NCBI RefSeq assembly: GCF_035046505.1
Contig: NC_089825.1
Coordinates: forward strand, 2,755,029-2,819,028
Direction of reading: 5' to 3'
Length of the DNA: 64,000 bases
DNA from: Tiliqua scincoides
Lineage: Eukaryota > Chordata > Lepidosauria > Squamata > Scincidae
The notes under the pieces: model-generated
What the model was told of the DNA's origin: nothing
The model's database searches: none
What the model saw: only the letters and a program-made list of their open reading frames with translations
In this document: piece by piece, positions 42,430-51,800 of the stretch
Layout of the letters: the number at the start of each line of letters is the position of its first letter
How positions within the stretch are numbered: the stretch's first letter is position 1
Program-made: the position numbers and the translations under genes

Positions 42430-42893
42430 GGGGATAAGAATAGGCCCTCGGTTTGGCTGTACTTGTCGTAAGAGGCGACTAAACAGCCACCGGGTAGATG
42501 GGACTCGTCAGCCTGGGAAGGCAGCTCATGTGAGAGAAGGAAAACTCTGATCCCAAACCTCCACTGCCTTGTGGCTACATCCAGTTATGGAAAAGGCTTC
42601 AGGAGTCAACCTCGAGGCAAAATCTGGAGCCGGAGTCCCTGAGGCAGTTCATGGCTGAACACAGTCACGTTCTGGCAACTCCTGCGACGCCGCTGGAACC
42701 AACCGTATTGGCCTCTGCCTTTCCATTGGACCATTTCAGTGACGTGGAGAGGGGGAATTTGCTGCATGGGAAACAGTCTATCCTCCATACCTACTTTACC
42801 CAGGCTTCGCGCACTGGAGAGGACACTCTGTTCCAGAACCACCATTCAGAGTGTGACACCGTGGTCTTCCGAGACTGAAGGATGCCAACAAAG
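42430..42893 (+). mobile_element. Non-autonomous derivative of the RTE-like LINE
   Basis: It begins ctcggtttggctgtacttgt + cgtaagaggcgactaaacag and ends with the LINE 3' end tgttccagaaccaccattca + gagtgtgacaccgtggtctt, then ccgagactgaaggatgccaac. The LINE at 41430 has the first part of this same 3' end, and the 5S SINE at 25455 has the last part. A frame reading IQLWKRLQESTSRQN ... FMAEHSHVLATPATPLEPTV ... SILHTYFTQASRTGEDTLF is open and is shared with the copy at 59452-59886. Confidence 0.7.
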
Positions 42894-43823
42894 TTAAATC
42901 TGAATGGAATTATTTATTCATATCATGTTATTAATGACGTCCAGAATGAGTCCATACCATGCAGCACACAGCTCCTCTGACATGGCAACAACAGGTTGCC
43001 AGATCATGAGATGCCAATTTCACCAGAGAGAGCTTTTCAAGCAAGCATTCCATGCAGGGCCCTCAAAAATGCAAGGCCGTAGCCTATGCTGCTTTGGCTA
43101 CTAGGTTAATCCGGCACTGCAAAGGTGCAGCACAGGTTGTGGTCTGTTCTTTTTATTACGCCACCATCATGCTATTTGGTTTCCAAGGCAAGGTATACAT
43201 CAGTGATGAACATATATAAGATTGCATCCCACCCCTGCTTAAATTTAGAGTGCGAAGACTGCAGCGCAGGGACACAAAAGCAGCAGAGGGATGGAGAGGC
43301 CAGGGATGCAGCAAGGGACGGCTGCAGGCCAATGCAGGCATGTGCGCTGCCTCCGAGTGTCACATGGGGATGACCACAAGGACGGGCCGCTGCCAGGGTA
43401 ATTTGGCACACGGGGTCAGGTGCACTGGACAAGGTACCTGAGAAGTTTCCAGTCCTTATTGTGACATGTTCTGGGGCTGGTCAGAACCTGGGGGCTGTTT
43501 GCTGTTAGCTAGAGCCCTTGTTCTTTTCAGGCGGACCATAGAAATTAGAAGTGGAAGAGTGGAACGCAATTCTATTTTTCAGCACCTCTTCCATGCTTGG
43601 CACCTGCTTCCTCTTGTTCCTGTGCCAATCGGGTTCCCAGTTTCGGCAACAAAGACAAGCTCCTGCCTCTCCCCAGTCCCCAACTCACATCTACAAACAA
43701 AGTTCTCCCCATGGGGCCGGGCGGCCAGAATTTCCCATGAGTGCAAAGGGATGTGAGCTGGGGGAAAACCCTGGCCAGTAACCAATCAGATCTACTCCAT
43801 GCATCTTATCTGGAGCATCAGCA
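42894..43823. other. Upstream region of cathelicidin B
   Basis: No gene or clear repeat was recognised. It contains the presumed promoter of cathelicidin B. Confidence 0.5.
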
Positions 43824-43831
43824 CATAAAAA
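43824..43831 (+). promoter_or_regulatory. TATA-like box of cathelicidin B
   Basis: CATAAAAA lies about 53 bp before the ATG at 43884, the same spacing as in cathelicidin A. Confidence 0.65.
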
Positions 43832-43883
43832 GGCATGTAAAGACACACTCTGAACCTGAAACTCCACACCAGCAGCACTGACG

Positions 43884-44078
43884 ATGAAGAGCTGCTTCTG
43901 GAGACTCCTGTTGGTGGCTGGGGCTGCAGCTGCTGCAGCGTCCAACATTGCTGTGCCCCCACCACAAAAGGCACTGAGCTATGAGCAAGCGGCAAAGCTC
44001 GCTCTTGACCTCTACAACCAGAAGGCTGGTGAAAACTTCACCTTCCAACTGCTCAAAACCACTCCACAACCTGAATGG
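43884..44078 (+). CDS. Cathelicidin B exon 1
   Basis: The exon has 195 coding bp and donor GTAAGT. It encodes the signal peptide and the first cathelin strand-helix, ending NFTFQLLKTTPQPEW. Confidence 0.95.
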
Positions 44079-47000
44079 GTAAGTAGTGCTGCTACTCTTG
44101 CCTTTAGAGATGCATACATCACCAGAAAAACGGGTCCAGTTCCAGAACACGAGGCCCCTGCCCCAAGGAGCCTACAAACTGACCTGTATAGCCTAAAGGA
44201 CGAATTTCACCCAGAATGATAGAATAAACACAGCACATGCTAAGGGGCATTCCCAAAGTGGCTGCAATCAGGCATGAAGGAGAGCTGATCTGAAAGGAAA
44301 ACAGACATTCCACTGGGTTAGTTCAAGGCCCTTCTGTGGTCTTCTTTAAGAAGCTCTTTGGATCCTGGCCTCAGTTTCCACAAAGGGGGGAGAACATGGA
44401 GGAAGGAGAGGGAAAGAGATTGCTTCTCCAGTGCTGAGGTGGGGGCTTCAACTTCCCAACACTAAGCACACAAACCTGGACTTTTCCCCTCCATCCCTGG
44501 CTTGTCTTGTCTTAGAGCTTGAATGACCTTGAAATGATCAACATAGTACTTAGCACTATTACAGCAAAAATCCTATGCATTTTTACTCAAAAGTAAGTCC
44601 CACTATGTTCAATGGGCCTCACTCGCACACAAGTGTGGCTGCAACCCTATGCACACTTCCCTGGTGTTATCTGGTGTGCTCCCTGGGGCATTTGGTGGGC
44701 CGCTGTGAGATACAGGAAGCTGGACTAGATGGGCCTATGGCCTGATCCAGTGGGGCTGTCTTATGTTCTTAACTACAATTCCCAGGAGGCCTTGCAGGTT
44801 TCTTGTTATCTGGTGTGCTCCCTGGGGCATTTGGTGAGCCGATGTGAGATACAGGAAGCTGGACTAGATGGGCCTATGGCCTGATCCAGTGGGGCTGTTC
44901 TTATGTTCTGGTAGCAAGTTTCATTGAACATAGTGGGAGTTACCTCTGAGTAAGCACACACAGCATTGTGCTCTCTGTGCCAGGAGCTGTACATGGATGG
45001 TTTGGGCCCAAAGGACTTGCAATAGAGGTTCATCGCATAACGCAAATATAAGCCAGGTTCACTGACTTGTGAGTAGAGCAGACAAAATAAGGCAGAGTCT
45101 GGGAGTAGTGAAGGCTCACGGGAGCTGGGCCTTGGAGGCAACTTAGGGCACAATCCTAACCAACTTTCCAGCACCAAGGTAAGAGCAATGCAGCTCCAAG
45201 CTAAGGGAACCAACATTCCCTTGAGACCTTGAGAAGGCCTTGAGGAGGCCTCCGTGACTGCCCCCAACTTCAGGATGCAGCACATACCCCACTGGCACAG
45301 GTATGCCAATGCTGGAAATCTGGTTGGGATTTGGGCCCTTAGCGGAACAGCAGTGCCAGGGGTGATAAAATAAGGTAAGGGTTGGGTGCCAAGAGGTGGG
45401 CCTGATCACTACTTGCTAGCACAAGAAGGAAGGCACGGAAATGGTTTGTTGAAGAAAGAATGGTGACTGGTCCAGGGAAAGGGAGCAGCAGCAAAGGTTT
45501 AGAGTCGGAGGGGAGAGCAAGCAGGCTGGGAGCAGCCGGGCTGTGCATTCCGTGACTGCTGTGTGGGTTCCTTCATGTCTCAGGATGCAAATTCTCAAAG
45601 CGCCCAAGAAGTGGTTTTCTCCATCCAAGAAACAGTGTGCCCAGCAGAAGAGGAGAACCTGGAGCAGGAATGCGAAATCAAAGATGACGGGGTAAGAGAG
45701 ATCCGAACGGAACGAGGGCAGCACAATTCCCAGGCTGCCCCAGGACTTGCTTCTTGCAGAGATCGTGGTTTCAGGCTGGAGCTGTGCTTCGAGCTCAGCC
45801 TCTGCTTAACAAAAATGCAACCATGTTTCGTGCTGGCGGGCAGCAGAAAGCTGTCAGCCTGCCAGGCTTGTACCCCACCTGCAGTTTTTGAGTCTCTCTG
45901 CTGTCAAAGCAGGCTCCTTCTGCAGATGCTGTGCAGCTGGTGCAGTTCCTGAGATTGGCGTGACAAGGTCACAAACTCTGCTGGTGCTGCCCCAAGAGCT
46001 GTTGCACTGGAGATGCCAGGGACCGAGCCTGGAACCTTCCACATGCTCTGCAAAGCATGCACTCTGCCACTGACTCCTCCCCCAAATATATATGCATGTC
46101 GTAAACATAGGGGGGGGGGTTTGGGGTGCTCAGGGTTCTTGGTTTGCACACCCTAAAGCTCTCAAGGCCCCTCTGCTCAGTAGTACTGCCACCACCCTGT
46201 ATGTGCCGGTGCCTCTGTCCAGGGACACCGAGACCCTCTAGACTTAATTCTATCCCTTCCAGGCACTGAGCTCTTTCTCCAATTAAAACTTCAACCCTCA
46301 AGTTACTAGACCTCAATGAGCACTTGGTAGCTTGCTGAACGGCTAGGCAGGATTCTGAACCTTTGGCCCCAACAGACAATGAAAACAACTTAGTAAAAGA
46401 GATTTTAGTTTATTAAGTACATAAGGTTACACACTCTACAATAAGGCAGCAAATGGCAGCAAATAGGCATAAACATCTAGGAAACATATCAGCAATAAAA
46501 TAATAAAGCTAGCTGGCTATCTCTATTAATCCCTATCTCTCACCTGGGTCAGTTACTCTTGTAGATCTCTTAACTCCAGGGCTACCTATGAGGCCAGGTG
46601 CCCATGATGGACAATGGAGCTCACATGCATGCAGGATGTTGCACCTAAACTCTGTCCAAGAAGGAAGAGCACACACCTCCTGGGTACTCATTATTATACT
46701 TCTTATGCTAATAGTACTGCAGTGACTTCATACTTATTTAGACTGTCCAGTCAGACCCTTGAGGAACAGAACGTTCTCGAAGTTGGCCTGGCTGCTAACT
46801 CCTCCTAGTTCTTACCCCTCCCAACTGGAGATCCACAGCTGCACTCCATCACGCTTGATCAGGCGCCTCTCTGTCTACTAAGGTGCTAAACATTCCAATG
46901 GGTTGTAATTCTTGTTATCTGTCCTTCCTGGCCAGCAAAGGAGAGACAACAATCCTTTTGTTTATATATTCACATTCTTGTAGCTGGGAACTGCTAGCAA

Positions 47001-48261
47001 CTTTTCAGTTACACTGTCTTAGTGTGGTTCAGGCTTCACATGCTAACCTAGGCCTAACATGTGTTAGTAAAGAATGGCTGAAGGTGTCAGTCTCCAAGCC
47101 TCTCTTCCCAAAAGGGAGCGTGTCATGAATAAGTGCATGTTAGGGATATAATTAAGTCTAGAGGGTCTCGGTGTCCCTGGACAGAGGCACTGGCACATAC
47201 AGGGTGGTGGCAGTACTACTGAGCAGAGGGGCTTTGAGGGCTTTAGGATTCGAAAACCAAGAGCTCTAAGCACCCCAAACCCCCCTATGTTTACGACAAT
47301 GCACCACCCTGTCTATTGATGCTGATTTCATTCCCTCCCTTACAGTTGGTCAAGGAGTGCTCTGGGTACTACTTCCTGGATGAGACGCCAGCTGTGGCGG
47401 TCGTCGCCTGTGATGTAGCAAAGGACGAGGTAAGGTAGTTTCCCAGGGTAAAGACTGAGATCAGCTTGCCTGGAGGAGTTTGCTTCTGAAAGCCCTTTGA
47501 TCAGCTTCTTGTACAACTCAGGTTGCAACTTAAATATTGACAGTAACCTTTTGTAAAATGCAAGATATTATATTTTAGTATTCATATTGTTGCCAGTCAC
47601 TTTCAGCCTTTTGTGAGGGTGGAACACAAATGTTTTAAAATAAAGAACACAGAAAGATGTATTTTTCCCTGCTTATTAATGAACAGCAGATTCTAATCCA
47701 GGTTAGTACCTGTAGATAGTGAGTTGGCAACTCTTCTGAAGCTGTTGACGTGTGGGAGTCTCTGGTCCCGGAGCTCCCCCAGGCCCAGAAAGAGACAGGG
47801 GTTTGCAACATCAGCTCCTGTGCTTGGCTGCCCACGTGGCGCCTCCAGGCTGGCTTGGCCTGATCTGCATCGTCTTTTGCACTCCAGCTTGGCAAGCACA
47901 GCTGAGGGTTGGGGCCATTTTGGACTACCCAGCCTAGTTTCAGCATCCTGCTGGGTGAGGTATGTGTATGGCCAATATCTGAAGAAAATGCTGCAGCCAG
48001 GGCCAGGCTCACCGCAAAGACTCAGCCGGGGCAGGAGGAAGCCAGGAGGTAGCAGAAAGACTGGTGGAGGGGTATGTTCCGTGGTCTGTGGACCGAGGAA
48101 CAAGGCCCTGCAGGAAGTGCTTCTCTCTCCTCCAGCCTCAGGCCAAGCGCGTGAAGCGGTCAAAATGGAAGAAGTTCGTGAAGAAAGTCAAGAAGCCCTT
48201 CAAAAGCCTCCTCAAGCACGGATCGGTCGTCGTGGGAGGGAGCATCCCCTTGGCAGGATGA
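43884..48261 (+). CDS. Cathelicidin B precursor (host-defence peptide), four exons, complete
   Basis: The exons are 43884-44078 (65 codons), 45584-45691 (36), 47346-47429 (28) and 48136-48261 (41 plus stop TGA), all GT-AG in phase 0, giving 170 aa. The signal peptide is MKSCFWRLLLVAGAAAAA. The cathelin domain starts with LSYEQAAKLALDLYNQ and has all four cysteines (ETVC...QEC, KEC...VAC). The last exon encodes a strongly basic helix, SKWKKFVKKVKKPFKSLLKH, preceded by PQAKRVKR and followed by the neutral tail GSVVVGGSIPLAG. It has thirteen Lys/Arg and no acidic residue. The Lys-Phe pattern and the tail recall snake cathelicidins. An N-glycosylation sequon (NFT) lies in exon 1. Intron 2 holds a 1.2-kb long-TIR element. 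Confidence 0.95.
44565..44660. repeat. Palindromic AAGTAAGTCCCA-type repeat in cathelicidin B intron 1
   Basis: The segment reads aaatcctatgcatttttact, then aaaagtaagtcccactatgt, and its inverted arm is aagtgtggctgcaaccctat. It belongs to the same family as 10478-10572. Confidence 0.5.
44668..44909 (+). mobile_element. CR1 3'-end dimer in cathelicidin B intron 1
   Basis: Two CR1 3' ends lie head to tail (44668-44768 and about 44790-44909). Both contain gatacaggaagctggactag and atgggcctatggcctgatcc. They are joined by ttcttaactacaattcccag + gaggccttgcaggtttcttg. The same joint occurs at 5040-5070 on the other strand. Confidence 0.82.
45146..45343. repeat. Palindromic AATCCTAACC repeat with candidate TTA duplication
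   Basis: The left end is gggcacaatcctaaccaact and the right end is atctggttgggatttgggcc + c, inverted to each other. TTA flanks both ends. A 3-bp TTA duplication would fit a PIF/Harbinger-type MITE, but this is only one copy. It lies in cathelicidin B intron 1. Confidence 0.55.
45584..45691 (+). CDS. Cathelicidin B exon 2
   Basis: The exon is 108 bp, acceptor CATGTCTCAG and donor GTAAGA. It encodes AQEVVFSIQETVCPAEEENL and then EQECEIKDDG. Confidence 0.95.
46097..47298. mobile_element. 1.2-kb element with ~160-bp terminal inverted repeats, family unknown
   Basis: The left arm (46097-46256) and the reverse complement of the right arm (47142-47298) are about 90% alike by eye. Both start TGTCGTAAACATAGGGG and contain ctctgctcagtagtactgcc, then accaccctgtatgtgcc and accgagaccctctagactta. 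ATGCA occurs directly before (46092-46096) and directly after (47299-47303), a candidate 5-bp target duplication. The 885-bp interior has no long ORF. It lies in cathelicidin B intron 2 and ends 47 bp before exon 3. Confidence 0.75.
47346..47429 (+). CDS. Cathelicidin B exon 3
   Basis: The exon is 84 bp, acceptor CCCTCCCTTACAG and donor GTAAGG. It encodes LVKECSGYYFLDETPAVAVV and then ACDVAKDE with the second cysteine pair. Confidence 0.94.
48136..48261 (+). CDS. Cathelicidin B exon 4 (mature peptide)
   Basis: The acceptor is CTCTCTCCTCCAG and the stop TGA is at 48259-48261. It encodes 41 residues, of which 13 are Lys or Arg. Confidence 0.95.
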   Translation, partial: PQAKRVKRSKWKKFVKKVKKPFKSLLKHGSVVVGGSIPLAG

Positions 48262-48587
48262 GAAAGAGAGGCTGCTGAGCCCTGCAAAGAATCTGGAGGA
48301 AAAACGAAGGCCCTTGAGCGGAAGGGCAGCAAGCCTTCCTCAACCCCACCCCCCATGCTCCTTGTTCATCCAGCACTTGTCCTCTCTTCCTCTTCATCCT
48401 GTGCTGCTTCCTGGCTCTGCTTTTCTTCCTCTTGCAGCCTCAAAGGCCTGGAATTCCCACCTCTCTTCTTTCCTCCCGGCCTTACCCAGAGCTCCTTCCA
48501 TTTGTTTCCTGTCTAAGTAGATTGTCAGCCTGTAAGTACAGTACTGTCCCTGGCCAGTGCTGTGCAGGCCTAGCAAACTCTCTTTCA

Positions 48588-48593
48588 AATAAA
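48588..48593 (+). terminator. Polyadenylation signal of cathelicidin B
   Basis: AATAAA lies 327 bp after the stop codon, just before the GAT/GGT microsatellite. Confidence 0.75.
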
Positions 48594-48597
48594 CTGA

Positions 48598-48639
48598 TGA
48601 TGATCATGATGATGATGATGATGATGATGATGATGTGGT

Positions 48640-48664
<25 letters not shown>
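48598..48664. repeat. (GAT)n-(GGT)n compound microsatellite
   Basis: About ten GAT units are followed by about nine GGT units, directly after the cathelicidin B polyadenylation signal. The D/M/W-rich open frames here are artefacts. Confidence 0.93.
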
Positions 48665-48672
<8 letters not shown>

Positions 48673-49835
48673 AATGCCTTGATTCAGTGCCTGGCTGGAT
48701 CCTGCCTTCTAGGACTGCCCAAAAGGTTGTCATCGTGGTACCCTAAGCAATTGTGAGGCCGCATCACCCCACTCCAGCAATATTTTTCCATCCAGTGTCC
48801 AGTTTTGAAGGCTCCCTTGTGAGGCACCTCAGCAGGCACCAGAGCCACAGTGTTTTACTTGGGGGGAAAAGGTGAGAAAGGCTGGAAAGGGAAGGGAGCT
48901 GTGCTCTGAGTGGCGGCTGACACTGCAGTTCTTGGGCAGCAGAGGGAATGGGAGTGCTGGACACATCACCACCAATCCTCTGTTGCTTGGTCACTAAGCA
49001 ATTCCCAAGCAACAGAGGACAGCAAGCTGGCAAATCACCAAAGGGGGTGGGGGGGGCAGTGACCAGCTTTTAGTCCCAAACTTCCCATCCAGAAGCAGAG
49101 AGGCTCATTCTTGCCACACAACCTTGCTTGCCCAGCCTGAACCTGTCATGAGGCTCCAGGGCCAGGAGGGACTTGCTGTGCGTCTGAGTCCCTGCACTGC
49201 TGCTTTCTCCTTCAAAAAGAGAAAGAAAGCTCACCTAAGAAGTCCAGGGCTTCCTAGCTCTTGGCTCATACCAGGCTCTCCTATGTGCTCCCAATCACTG
49301 CCCCCCCCCCCATTTCCTCTTTGGGGATTTCATGATAAAATGCTGTTAGTATCAGTTGCAGGGCTCAGCTTCCTGTAGAAGCTAAACTGCTGAGCAGGTG
49401 GGTGAATGCCTCCTGCCTGGTGCCCATGCAAGTAACTAGATGAAGACTGGTGCACACAACAGCACAGTGCGTGTGAGGCACAGCCTGGCAGTTCCCACAC
49501 AGCAGCTGCTGGGATGACCAAGGTGGATAATCTGTTGTTGGCAGGACAATTATTCTTCACTAGGAGATCCTTACCCAAAAGAACCATCACCTTCCTGGCT
49601 TTTAAGTCAGGAGGCCACTGCAGAGTCCATGCCGCTACAGGCAGTGATGAGCCTTTAGCACAGTGGGGGGGGGGGGGTTTCCTCACTGAGTTTTCTTCCT
49701 TGGTCTGAGAATTGGGCTGCTGCTACACTCCCGTCCCCACTTTCATCTGTGAAATGTTGGAGGGCATCTCTCAATCTCTTGGAGCGGACAGGCCAAGCAG
49801 CAGCTGTGGCTCTCCTCCAGGATATTGCTGAAGGA
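48665..49835. other. Intergenic between cathelicidins B and C, left part
   Basis: No gene recognised. Poly-G and poly-C runs lie at 49304-49313 and 49664-49677. Confidence 0.5.
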
Positions 49836-49968
49836 GGGATGCAAGTGCTCCCATTTTGCTCCCCCTGCCCGGAATGTCTCTGAAGGGGAGGGGGAGGGGC
49901 TGCTTGCACAGCACGGTGAGGCTCCCTGCAAAACGTAGTGCTTTGCACCCCCTCTAGCTACACCACTG
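49836..49968. mobile_element. hAT MITE (GGGTGCAAAGCACTA family), right part
   Basis: It runs from attttgctccccctgcccgg and atgtctctgaaggggagggg to the end ctttgcaccccctctagcta + caccactg. The left arm is reduced or lost. Confidence 0.7.
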
Positions 49969-50034
49969 TATTGTACAATGGCTTGGTATACAAATGGAAA
50001 AACACTGGCTGTAAGCAACAACAGGAACAGGTGG

Positions 50035-50035
<1 letters not shown>

Positions 50036-50102
<67 letters not shown>
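50036..50102. repeat. (ATT)n microsatellite on a retroposon tail
   Basis: About 22 ATT units adjoin aacagtatttatataccgct, the end of the repeat at 50103-50290. On the other strand the order is body, then tail, then (AAT)n. Confidence 0.93.
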
Positions 50103-50103
<1 letters not shown>

Positions 50104-50290
50104 AGTATTTATATACCGCTTTTCAACTAAAAGCTCACAAAGCGGTTTACAGAGAAAAATCAAATAACTAATGGCTCCCTGTCCCAAAAGGGCTCACAAT
50201 CTAAAAAGATGCAAAAAGAACGCCAGCAGACAGTCACTAGAACAGACACTGCTGGGGTGAGGTGGGCCAGTTACTCTCCCCCTGCTAAAA
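50103..50290 (-). repeat. Interspersed repeat ending AAGCGGTATATAAATACTGTT
   Basis: On the minus strand it ends gtgagcttttagttgaaaag + cggtatataaatactgtt and then the AAT array. The same end joined to a different array ((TTGA)n) occurs at 54066-54092. It is probably a SINE or LINE 3' end. The class is not resolved. Confidence 0.55.
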
Positions 50291-51566
50291 AAAAAAATTG
50301 CTCAAGGCCAGAGGTGCCTCTCTCTCACCAAGGGGTCCTAAACAGCCACTCCGACTCTATTTTACACAACTGCTCCTCTGCAACAGTGTTGCAAGAATAT
50401 TTGCAAGGTGATCGGTCATCAATACCGTTGCAGAGGTTCACAGAGGGGAAGGGGGACTTCTCCTTCCCAACTGTCACAATAGGGGAATGAGAACCGTTCT
50501 TTCCAGACACTTCTGGACACCCGTTAACCAAAGAGGATGTGGCAATCTTGTTGGGGAACAACAATAGGCCACTTGCCAGAACGTTGGGTAGACACTGTCC
50601 CAGGAGGCGATACTTTCTAGGCCCTTCTCGTCATCCTCTGACAAGTGCCAGGTATGTTGAATCTTCTGCCCCCCCCCCCGTCTTCCTCTCCACAACAACA
50701 AAAGATACAGGAGTTCAGGCACCCCCTTCCCCTTTGCCCAGACTAGATAATGTCCCATCACCTGTGGGACAATATTTAAAGGAATGAGATACACAGACAA
50801 CATGAGGCAATTCCGTCTTCAGGACCAGGCTGTGTCTTGCATGTTTTTCATCAAGAAAACGTTAAAACCTAAATACATAAAAATGATGCACAGGATTATA
50901 AGAGACAAGAAGAAACAAAAAAGTTGCCCGGTGGCAGCCAATGTTGGCCCATCAATCTACTCATTTAAAGTTACTCTAAGCAGCCACGCAACAGAATCCA
51001 AGAGGCTAGTCTTGACCTGCCATATGAAGTCGCAGAGGACTGGAGTACAATTTTCTGGTGATGCTCAACATACGGTACACATCAAAACCTTTTAAAAAGC
51101 CCTGCAGGATCAGACATAAACTCAACCAGCCACTTCCCATAGTGACCACTCAGATGGGAAGTTCTCAAGCATGCCATGAAGGCAACAGACCTCCCCCACT
51201 CCACCCCCACCCCATCTGAGCTGAATATATTGCCCCAGAAGCTGGCCATTCTATTAGCAATCATGACTAACAGTAATTGATAATATCTGTCCTGTATATC
51301 AAAGTAGCTCCAGCAAATGTTCTTAATGACTTCCCTTGCAATTTAATTGGAATATCCCAAGATCAGGCTTCTGAAACTTTCCATAAATCCCCAGAAACAC
51401 ACACCTCCCACCCTCCTGAGATGGTACTTCTGCTATTCTCAGGCCAGTGGTGTGTATTAGTCAACAGGTTTGTGGGCCAAGAACTCACAGTTTGAGAAAG
51501 CTTCCTCTCTTAGCCTCAAACCAAAGACCCCTAGAAGTTATTGCCTCCAAAGAGGCAAGACCAGAT
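50291..51566. other. Upstream region of cathelicidin C
   Basis: No gene recognised on either strand. It contains the presumed promoter of cathelicidin C. Confidence 0.45.
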
Positions 51567-51574
51567 TATATAAA
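51567..51574 (+). promoter_or_regulatory. TATA box of cathelicidin C
   Basis: TATATAAA (in CCAGATTATATAAAGAG) lies about 60 bp before the ATG at 51630. This is the strongest TATA match of the three genes. Confidence 0.82.
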
Positions 51575-51629
51575 GAGTACCTTGGCCAGGGCAAGACACA
51601 CCACTTCTAGGCTGAAAGCAGAGAAGACC

Positions 51630-51800
51630 ATGGAGAGCTCCTGGGCACTTCTGCTTCTGGTTGGCCTGGTCACTGCTGCCCCCACTGAGTCTCCAAAGGC
51701 CACTGAGGAAGCCCTTTCTCGGTTCATTGAGATCTACAACCAAGGCCCAAATGTGCAGAATGCCTTCCGTGTCTTTCAAGCAAGGCCTCAACCTGCACAG
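51630..51800 (+). CDS. Cathelicidin C exon 1
   Basis: The exon has 171 coding bp and donor GTAAGT. It ends NAFRVFQARPQPAQ, so the usual final Trp of this exon (present in A and B) is replaced. Confidence 0.95.
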
